Part shown: one piece after another, positions 36,565-43,331 of the stretch | Numbering within the stretch: position 1 is the stretch's first letter | Layout of the letters: every line of letters starts with the position of its first letter | From: Geobacter sp. UBA2189 | GTDB lineage: Bacteria; Desulfobacterota; Desulfuromonadia; Geobacterales; Pseudopelobacteraceae | Reading direction: 5' to 3' | Assembly: GCA_002328035.1 (NCBI GenBank) | Contig: DCVL01000064.1 | Coordinates: 14,600-78,599 of the forward strand | Length of the DNA stretch: 64,000 bases | The notes under the pieces: model-generated | What the model was told of the DNA's origin: nothing | Seen by the model: the letters and a program-made list of their open reading frames with translations, nothing else | The model's database searches: none | Program-made: the position numbers and the translations under genes

Positions 36565-38507
36565 GATTCCACCTCAATCCATTCAACGGGAACGAGCTTT
36601 TGCTTCCCATCCCACCAGTTTTCACGGACCAATGCCTGAAACCAATCCTCCCTGATGTCTGCGTGCTCGGTGACGATCACCTGGAAATTCTTGGTCTCCT
36701 CGACAATCAACTTGAACATGCGGATTACCGATTGCCGGTCTGAGTTCGTTACTTCGGTCTGCTCGCGAACTGTTTCGGCCGAGGTATCGGGCGGGAAATA
36801 CGCTTGAGATGGCTGGTCAAGAAACAAAAACTGCGGCACTGGTCGCTGTTTCTTGAAGAACCAGTTGTGCAGAGCCAAATGGGTCACGAGATGGAGGCCA
36901 ACCCAGGTTTCTCCGCTGCCCATTTTGGGCATGGGTATCGCTCCGTCGTCAGCATGGTCTGCAACGATGGTTAGCTTTTTAAGATCCAAACGCATCGGTG
37001 AGTCCGAGTGCTCGATCTCAAGTTTTCTTGCAAGTGAAGTTATTTGAGCAGAAACAAGAGAGAGGATGGAGTCCAAGCGCCCGGCGAGTGCCTCATCGTT
37101 AAGCACGGCTTCTATAGCCCGGATTTGTCCAACCAGTTTTTCTGCTTCCAACTTGTCTGCCGAGTCATCGACATCTTTCGCAGGTATATTCTCCAGGTAA
37201 AGGCTGAGTCGGCCTTTTACCATGGCTCGCCTGGAATTGAAGTCCCGAAGCTCTGAGATACGCTGGTTCGTAGTCTGAAGAGAAATGATCGACGTCTTGA
37301 CTTCATCGAGTTGCCTTCTGGCCATCGCCAACCGATCCTCAGCCTTGCCTATCATCGCATCTAAATGCGGGGTGTCGTTGGTGACTGCTTCGAGCTGGGA
37401 ATCGATTTCGGTCAATGATGCTCGAATGGCTTCCGCAGACGGAACTGCGATAGATAACGTTGATGAACAAAGCGGGCAGGCATTTGGGTCACCGGTGTGG
37501 CTAAAGATATTGATTGATTCCAGTCGAGACTTTTGCTCTTCCATCTCAGAGCCGAACCCGTTTGACGAGCGTTTCAGATCCTTCAGTGACTTGAGCTCGG
37601 CGGCAGCGATCCTGTATGCCTCCCTGATCCAATGTTGACGATCAAGCAGGTCATTAAGGACATCGACATTAGGCTCCGCCGGATCGTTATCGATATTCCT
37701 GGCGAGCGCTGCCTCGATCAGTTGTCGCACATTGTCCCAGGAATCCTGAAGAGGCACGTCAGCAGCAATCAGGTCAACGCTCTTAGCCTCATTCAGCAGA
37801 GCAAAAGCACGTTCGAAACTCTGGCCCTTCAGTCTGTTGCGTTCGGCGATTCTTGACTCGACCTGCTTCAGCTTGCGATTCAGCTTCCGCAACTCTTCCT
37901 TGTTCTGGATGGACTCATCAGTGATTGCACCGAGGAAGTAAGGGAGATAGTCCTTAATGCTTTGCGGTAAGAATGGCTCTCCCTGTCGATGAAACAGAAA
38001 TTTCTGATCATCAATTTCGCTTTGCTCTTGGAAGCAATAGAAAAGAGCCTTTCCGATATCGGCAGTGCCAGTTTTACGGGTCTGGCCTACCTTGGGTTCG
38101 TGAGCGTATTCTCCAATTCCCAAAACCTGATTGAGTATTGATGCAAGCGTTTCTAAATTCGCATTCTTGGTTAGGTTTGATGCTTCTGGAAAGTTGAGAG
38201 AGGTTCCGCGCTCGATGTAGATGTCTTCGGGGGATTCTTTACTAGGCTTAGGATTGCGCCTGGCAATAAAGACCTCTCCCGAAGAGGTTTGGAGTTTTAC
38301 TGCGTACCACTCAACATGTTTGCGGATGACGCCAGCAGGAACGTTGCATTCCCTCCGACCAAGGCAGTAATCAACGATGTGAATAAGAGCAGATTTGCCC
38401 GTCTTAGATTGTCCGGTGATGACATTGACAGCATCTGGCTTGAGCTCAATGGAGCGAATTTGGCCGTTCGTCCCGTAGACAAGAATGTTAAGAATCTGAA
38501 ATTTCAT
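36561..38507 (-). CDS. SMC-like ABC ATPase of a three-component system (DUF3732)
   Basis: A 648-residue ATPase with Walker A GQSKTGKS (32-39), a long coiled-coil region (about 200-480) interrupted by a CPLC zinc-hook motif (344-347), and a C-terminal lobe with MGSGETWVGLHL (signature-like) and Walker B FLFLDQPSQ. The DUF3732-type architecture together with the two genes upstream matches ABC-three-component (ABC-3C) conflict systems described by comparative genomics. It probably senses a DNA or nucleoprotein state and controls the nuclease effector. Overlaps of 4 bases join it to both neighbours, so stoichiometric production is likely. Confidence 0.8.
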   Translation of the reverse strand: MKFQILNILVYGTNGQIRSIELKPDAVNVITGQSKTGKSALIHIVDYCLGRRECNVPAGVIRKHVEWYAVKLQTSSGEVFIARRNPKPSKESPEDIYIERGTSLNFPEASNLTKNANLETLASILNQVLGIGEYAHEPKVGQTRKTGTADIGKALFYCFQEQSEIDDQKFLFHRQGEPFLPQSIKDYLPYFLGAITDESIQNKEELRKLNRKLKQVESRIAERNRLKGQSFERAFALLNEAKSVDLIAADVPLQDSWDNVRQLIEAALARNIDNDPAEPNVDVLNDLLDRQHWIREAYRIAAAELKSLKDLKRSSNGFGSEMEEQKSRLESINIFSHTGDPNACPLCSSTLSIAVPSAEAIRASLTEIDSQLEAVTNDTPHLDAMIGKAEDRLAMARRQLDEVKTSIISLQTTNQRISELRDFNSRRAMVKGRLSLYLENIPAKDVDDSADKLEAEKLVGQIRAIEAVLNDEALAGRLDSILSLVSAQITSLARKLEIEHSDSPMRLDLKKLTIVADHADDGAIPMPKMGSGETWVGLHLVTHLALHNWFFKKQRPVPQFLFLDQPSQAYFPPDTSAETVREQTEVTNSDRQSVIRMFKLIVEETKNFQVIVTEHADIREDWFQALVRENWWDGKQKLVPVEWIEVES

Positions 38508-38998
38508 GGCTTTACTCCCAATAGCGCCATTGCAGTCTTGAAGTCACCGACCATGGAAAACCACTTTCCGCACATCAAAGCGGCGCGGGCACACTCATTG
38601 ATTTCCTGGGTCGCATTCGGAAAGGACTTCGGAGATGGATTTGAAGTCTTGAGCCGCCCGGGCTCTGTGACATAAATACTGTTGTGCTGCATGGCAAAGG
38701 CCAGTGCCTCCTTGACGTAGGGAGCCATGTTCTTTGCGCGTTCTGCAAAGCCTACTTTGGCAATTGCGGTATCTGCGTTGGTGATCCAGGCGGAAAATGC
38801 CGTGCGAGATGAACGTGGGAATGCCTGTCTTGTCGGCTTGTGCAGGACCAGGGGCAACATCACGAAGGGGAAAGCATACGGTGCCCCCTCGTTGACGCTC
38901 TGTGTGTATGCATCCAGACCGGTTGACATCAGAAACCCGCAAAATGCCGGGTTCAAAAGTGCTGCAATCTCTGGAGGTCTGTTCGCCCATTCCTTCAT
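38504..38998 (-). CDS. ABC-three-component system middle component
   Basis: A 164-residue protein beginning MKEWANRPPEIAALLNPAFCG, the N-terminal pattern (RPxEIAxLLNPAFCG) of the middle-component family linking ABC-3C ATPases to their effectors. There are no catalytic motifs, no signal peptide and no membrane segment; it is a mainly alpha-helical adaptor. It is coupled by 4-base overlaps upstream (nuclease-domain effector) and downstream (ATPase). The family assignment rests on this motif plus the gene order effector-middle-ATPase. Confidence 0.75.
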   Translation of the reverse strand: MKEWANRPPEIAALLNPAFCGFLMSTGLDAYTQSVNEGAPYAFPFVMLPLVLHKPTRQAFPRSSRTAFSAWITNADTAIAKVGFAERAKNMAPYVKEALAFAMQHNSIYVTEPGRLKTSNPSPKSFPNATQEINECARAALMCGKWFSMVGDFKTAMALLGVKP

Positions 38999-40248
38999 AG
39001 ATTATCCTCCGCAGATTGAGCAACCAGGCGCGACTGGAATTCAGGATGCCAGCCGACCCGTAGGCGGTTCGCGAGCATCTGATACGTGCCTCTGGTTATG
39101 AAAGATTCCTGACATGAGGGGCGAATTGGTACGTAGGCCTCCGCTTCCACCCACTGAAAAACCTTTTTCCCTGAAACTATTTGATCATCAGATGTCGGAT
39201 CTACAGGCAGGGAATCCTTTGCTTGATCGAATCGGATCGCCCATTCTTCGATAAGGATGTCATCATATTGCTCCAAATCCTTATCAATAAGGAGCGACTC
39301 CCTGACCCATCGGGATCGCTGCTCTGCCGCCTTGAAGAAATTTTTAGCTGCTCTCTGAATCCGGTTCTCGGGCAGAGCAATTAGCCGAAGCTGTTTTGCG
39401 AACACCAAGTTCACAAATGGTGTAACATCCGGGTCAGCTGATTGGATCTCGGGATGAATCGGTAGGGAGTCTGATTTGAACTGCTCTCTGAGTGAATCAA
39501 GCTGGGCTTCTATTTCTCGGCCGGTTATCTTGAGGATTTTATGCTTCTTGCGCTTGAGGCTTTCGAAATCGATTTCTTTGTCGGCAATGTCCGTTAGCTC
39601 GCTGCCATCAATCCCGGCTACGACCCGCTGGAGCCACCAGCCTTCCAGATACTTGAGAAATTGTTCCGCATGTTGCCTCTCACAATGCCCCCATAGCTCC
39701 TCGCTTAGATGGGTCTGGAGATCCTTGCTTAAAGGACAGTTATCCAGAATATAAACCCGATCCAGAAGAGCCCTTCGTTGTTCCGGCGTGAGTGAATTGA
39801 ACTTCTGATAACCCTCCTTATTAGATTCGTTCGACGACGTTTGGCTCGTCTGCAACAGCAGATTCTCAGCCTCCGCAATACTCCTTCCTTCGATGCGCAG
39901 ATGACGGGCAGCGGAATTATTCGCCGCTTCCTCTGTTGTCATCAGACACAGTATTGAATTTTCCTCAGACAACCCTCCGGAAAACAAATCGCACCAAATC
40001 CGGATTGTTTTCCAGAGGTCGGTGCTCGCATTTGTGAGACTGGCCTTTCGGGCGATGTGGTGTTTGACCTGAATAACTTCAGTGGGACTGCCGTCCTTTT
40101 CGAAAACAACGTCGTCAAGTGTCTCGATTGCAACCGCTATATCCGGGTCGGACTTCAAACGTTTTAGAGATTCCAACAAGGCAAGACGGCACTGGTAGAT
40201 GTACCCAAGCAAAGATGCTGCAGCCGAATATTGTGATCTGTCTTGCAT
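38995..40248 (-). CDS. ABC-three-component system effector with PD-(D/E)xK-like N-terminal domain
   Basis: A 417-residue protein. The N-terminal ~110 residues look like a restriction-endonuclease fold of the DUF4297/Cap4 kind: SLLGYIYQCRLALLESL, acidic IETLDDVVFE (E42, D45, D46) and IQVKHH with QxK at 60-62. The remaining helical part (SELWGHCERQHAEQFLKYLEGWW and a conserved end) fits the C-terminal domain that tethers ABC-3C effectors to their middle component. The frame extends to 40308, but that would run into the promoter; ATG at 40248 with GGAGA six bases upstream is chosen. It is the first gene of the island operon and the likely DNA-damaging output of the triad. Confidence 0.72.
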   Translation of the reverse strand: MQDRSQYSAAASLLGYIYQCRLALLESLKRLKSDPDIAVAIETLDDVVFEKDGSPTEVIQVKHHIARKASLTNASTDLWKTIRIWCDLFSGGLSEENSILCLMTTEEAANNSAARHLRIEGRSIAEAENLLLQTSQTSSNESNKEGYQKFNSLTPEQRRALLDRVYILDNCPLSKDLQTHLSEELWGHCERQHAEQFLKYLEGWWLQRVVAGIDGSELTDIADKEIDFESLKRKKHKILKITGREIEAQLDSLREQFKSDSLPIHPEIQSADPDVTPFVNLVFAKQLRLIALPENRIQRAAKNFFKAAEQRSRWVRESLLIDKDLEQYDDILIEEWAIRFDQAKDSLPVDPTSDDQIVSGKKVFQWVEAEAYVPIRPSCQESFITRGTYQMLANRLRVGWHPEFQSRLVAQSAEDNL

Positions 40249-40279
40249 ACAAGGTCTCCATGCAACATGACTGATTCGT

Positions 40280-40308
40280 TTTATACATCCCATTGGCAAT
40301 ATATTCAA
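40280..40308 (-). promoter_or_regulatory. Sigma-70-type promoter of the island operon
   Basis: On the minus strand TTGAAT (40308-40303), a 17-base spacer and TATAAA (40285-40280). The predicted start is about 25 bases upstream of the ATG at 40248. No other good promoter is seen before the following six genes. Confidence 0.55.
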
Positions 40309-40330
40309 ATGATTCGGCTGAATAGGCTGA

Positions 40331-40561
40331 AAAGTGTCTGGAAATCTCGATTATTTTAGATTGTTCCCAAATGGGTTACATGATAGTGATTATCGCCTGG
40401 TAGTGGCGCTCAATTACCGCTTGGCACTATACATCTACCGGAACGGCTGAGTCCTTGATTTTGAGCGGATCGACCATTATCAGAAGATACTGGCAGCATT
40501 ACAGGAAACAGGGCGGGTTATGGGAGAGATAGAGCAAAATCAACATGAGGCTACAGGATGA
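40331..40561 (+). pseudogene. 3' remnant of a gene upstream of oleC, with an internal TGA
   Basis: One frame reads protein-like from 40331 (...LDYFRLFPNGLHDSDY, then LVVALNYRLALYIYRNG), meets TGA at 40448-40450, and continues VLDFERIDHYQKILAALQ and so on to TGA at 40559-40561, overlapping the oleC ATG as ATGA. That coupling suggests the true end of a gene once co-transcribed with oleC; its 5' part is missing, replaced by island DNA. I do not recognise the family. Readthrough as selenocysteine is possible but not supported by a visible SECIS hairpin. Together with the island promoter this fills 40249-40557, which holds no intact gene. Confidence 0.5.
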
Positions 40562-42192
40562 GTAACCATTCCTTCATCAACATCGCCTCCCATCTGCCAC
40601 AAATGGCTCAAAAACAGCCGGATACCGATGCTATTATCTTTCCTCAGGCCGGAAGGCGTCTCACGTTCCGTGAACTTGACAGATTTTCAGACAAGGTTGC
40701 CCACGCCCTTGTAGCAGCAGGAATTATTCGGGGTGTGCGAACGGCTCTTATGGTAACTCCGGGACCAGAACTGTTTGCATTAACCTTTGCACTCTTCAAG
40801 ATAGGTGCGGTTCCGGTGCTGCTTGATCCTGGCCTTGGAACAAAAAATCTCAAGAGCTGCCTTGCAGAAGCAGAACCTGCTGCCTTCATCGGAATACCAA
40901 AGGCTCAGATAGCCCGTATTATCTTCGGCTGGGGTAAAGATAGCATCAATACCATCATTACAGTAGGGACGAGTCTTTTCTGGGGTGGAAAAAGCCTGGC
41001 AAGGATTATGGCTGTTACCCCTGACACCTCATTCGCAATTGCCCCAACAACAGCAAACGAAATGGCGGCTATCCTCTTCACCAGCGGCAGTACCGGCTCT
41101 CCAAAAGGGGCTGTTTACAGTCATGGGAACTTTAGCGCCCAGGTTGAGGCGCTTAAGAATGTTTACAAGATAGAACCTGGCGAGATAGACCTTCCAACCT
41201 TCCCGTTGTTTGCACTTTTTGCCCCTGCCATGGGGATGACCGCTGTAATCCCTGAGATGGACTTTACCCGTCCTGGGTTTGTAGATCCAGAAAAGATCAT
41301 CTCCGCAATAACAACCTACAAGGCAACAACCATGTTCGGCTCACCGGCTCTTATAAACAGGGTTGGGCGATATGGCTCCGAAAGAGGAATAAAGCTGCCA
41401 ACCCTAAGAAGGGTCATATCCGCCGGCGCTCCGGTTTCAGCAACGGTAATGGAGAAATTTTCAAGCATGCTCTCCCCTGATGCAGAGATCTTTACACCTT
41501 ACGGCGCAACAGAATCTTTGCCGGTATGTTCCATCGGCAGTAAAGAAATACTTGGAGAAACGGGAAAAATTACCGAGCAGGGAGAAGGAGTATGCATTGG
41601 CAGGCCAGTAGATGGAATCAGGGTAGAATTGATTCGGATTACTGATGAACCTATAGCTATATGGAGTAATGATCTCCGTGTCCAGGAAGGTGATGTCGGT
41701 GAGATCGTTGTGAAAGGAGCGCAGGTCACAGAGAGCTATTTCCATCGTCCTGAAGCTGACAGAGTTGCCAAGATTATTGATCCCGAAGGCGGTTTTTTCC
41801 ATCGTATGGGTGATCTTGGCAAGGGGGATAATAGAGGCAGGCTGTGGTTTTGTGGCAGAAAATCTCATCGTGTCGTATCTGCCAATGGCACCCTGTTCAC
41901 TATTCAGGTTGAGGCAATATTCAACCGACATCCGGCTGTATTCCGAAGCGCACTTGTAGGAATCGGTAAAAAAGGGAAGCAGATTCCGGTTGTCTGCATA
42001 GAATTGGAAAAGGGAATAGAGAAACCAGAAGAAGAGATACTTTCTGAACTATTGGAAATAGCGGCTGATTTCACTCATACCAAACAGATCACAACAATCC
42101 TGTTTCATCCGGAATTCCCTGTAGATATAAGGCACAACGCCAAGATATTCCGCGAAAAGCTTGCTGTCTGGGCAGAGGAAAAGCTGAGATGA
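40558..42192 (+). CDS. oleC: OleC-like acyl-adenylate/beta-lactone synthetase
   Basis: A 544-residue member of the ANL superfamily. The phosphate-binding motif ILFTSGSTGSPKGAVYSHGNF, the TPYGATESLP motif and the MGDLG hinge region are clear. Followed immediately by an OleD-type dehydrogenase, it fits OleC, which converts the 2-alkyl-3-hydroxyacid made by OleA/OleD to a beta-lactone on the way to long-chain olefins. Start ATG overlaps the TGA of the remnant upstream. OleA and OleB are not in the window, so the pathway is incomplete here or encoded elsewhere. Confidence 0.82.
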   Translation: MSNHSFINIASHLPQMAQKQPDTDAIIFPQAGRRLTFRELDRFSDKVAHALVAAGIIRGVRTALMVTPGPELFALTFALFKIGAVPVLLDPGLGTKNLKSCLAEAEPAAFIGIPKAQIARIIFGWGKDSINTIITVGTSLFWGGKSLARIMAVTPDTSFAIAPTTANEMAAILFTSGSTGSPKGAVYSHGNFSAQVEALKNVYKIEPGEIDLPTFPLFALFAPAMGMTAVIPEMDFTRPGFVDPEKIISAITTYKATTMFGSPALINRVGRYGSERGIKLPTLRRVISAGAPVSATVMEKFSSMLSPDAEIFTPYGATESLPVCSIGSKEILGETGKITEQGEGVCIGRPVDGIRVELIRITDEPIAIWSNDLRVQEGDVGEIVVKGAQVTESYFHRPEADRVAKIIDPEGGFFHRMGDLGKGDNRGRLWFCGRKSHRVVSANGTLFTIQVEAIFNRHPAVFRSALVGIGKKGKQIPVVCIELEKGIEKPEEEILSELLEIAADFTHTKQITTILFHPEFPVDIRHNAKIFREKLAVWAEEKLR

Positions 42193-43178
42193 AGGCGCTT
42201 GTAACTGGCGGCGGAGGTTTCCTGGGAACTGTAATTTCCAGGTTTCTAAGAGAGAGGGATGTAGAGGTCTGCAGTCTTTCCCGTAGCAGTTATACTCTCC
42301 TCACAAGGCTTGGAGTTGAACAGATAAGAGGAGATATAGCTGATTCTGATTCGCTTATTAAGGCTGCAGATGGGTGTAATATAGTATTTCATGTCGCTGC
42401 AAAGGCAGGAATATGGGGCAGTTATGATGATTTTTATCAGGCAAATGTCACAGGGACAAAAAATGTAATAAACGCCTGCAAGATGCATGGAATCAGGAAA
42501 CTGGTTTACACAAGTTCTCCAAGTGTCGTCTTTGACGGAAGCGATGTTGAGAACGGAGATGAATCCCTTCCTTATCCCAATCATTACGAGGCCTTTTATC
42601 CTCAAACAAAGGCTATGGCAGAGCAGATGGTTCTGGATGCAAATTCTGCAGAGCTTGCGACTGTATCTCTTCGACCTCACCTGATTTGGGGACCTGGAGA
42701 CAATCATCTGGTGCCAAGGATAATATCAAAAGGCAGAAGCGGCAAGCTGAGACGGATTGGAAACAGTCCCTGCCTTGTTGATACAGTTTATGTAGATAAT
42801 GCGGCCCTTGCACATCTGAAGGCCGCTGAAAAGCTGGAACCTGGCAGCGCAGTTGCGGGCAAGGCTTACTTTATTAGCAATGGAGAGCCCTTACCTCTAT
42901 GGGAGATGGTCAACAGGATACTGGCTGCTGCCAGTCTGCCACCAGTAAGCAGGAGTATATCGCCCTGGACCGCATACAGCGTGGGAGCGCTATGCGAAAA
43001 AGTCTGGAAATTATTCAGGTTAAGAGGTGAACCGCCAATGACCCGTTTTGTGGCGAGAGAGATGGCCACTTCCCACTGGTTTGATTTAACAGCTGCCAGA
43101 AGAGACCTGGGCTACCAGCCGGAAGTGACCATTGATGAAGGGTTAAAGAGACTGAAACTCTGGCTAAAAGAGAGTTGA
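42189..43178 (+). CDS. oleD: OleD-like NAD(P)-dependent epimerase/3-beta-HSD family dehydrogenase
   Basis: Short-chain dehydrogenase/epimerase of 329 residues with the Rossmann motif VTGGGGFLGTVI at residues 5-16 and a YxxxK-like catalytic segment in YEAFYPQTKAMAE, preceded by VYTSSPSVVFDG. Pairing with oleC (4-base overlap) suggests it reduces the OleA 2-alkyl-3-ketoacid product to the hydroxyacid. It belongs to the 3-beta-hydroxysteroid dehydrogenase branch, as known OleD proteins do. End of the operon; a 150-base gap follows. Confidence 0.82.
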   Translation: MKALVTGGGGFLGTVISRFLRERDVEVCSLSRSSYTLLTRLGVEQIRGDIADSDSLIKAADGCNIVFHVAAKAGIWGSYDDFYQANVTGTKNVINACKMHGIRKLVYTSSPSVVFDGSDVENGDESLPYPNHYEAFYPQTKAMAEQMVLDANSAELATVSLRPHLIWGPGDNHLVPRIISKGRSGKLRRIGNSPCLVDTVYVDNAALAHLKAAEKLEPGSAVAGKAYFISNGEPLPLWEMVNRILAAASLPPVSRSISPWTAYSVGALCEKVWKLFRLRGEPPMTRFVAREMATSHWFDLTAARRDLGYQPEVTIDEGLKRLKLWLKES

Positions 43179-43212
43179 ATCAGCAATCCCTTGAAAAACG
43201 GTTGAAACACTG

Positions 43213-43331
43213 AGCAACGGAGAAACGGAGAAACAAAAAGCAAATCAGGTTATAGACAGGAAATAAATTCAACCATTCTGATTATTTCTGTTTTTATAGT
43301 AATTGCTTGATTTACCTGTTGCTCCGTTGCT
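43213..43331. repeat. Long-range inverted repeat AGCAACGGAG / CTCCGTTGCT
   Basis: AGCAACGGAG (43213-43222) is mirrored exactly by CTCCGTTGCT (43322-43331), 99 bases apart; the right arm reaches the stop codon of the repeat-protein gene. A short tandem GGAGAAAC GGAGAAAC sits beside the left arm. The interior has no gene. It may be a small non-autonomous element or a processed RNA hairpin; unresolved. Confidence 0.4.

Noticed and set aside
40448..40450. In-frame TGA as a selenocysteine codon
   Set aside because: No convincing SECIS-like hairpin just downstream, and the gene lacks a 5' end; a nonsense mutation in a remnant is simpler.
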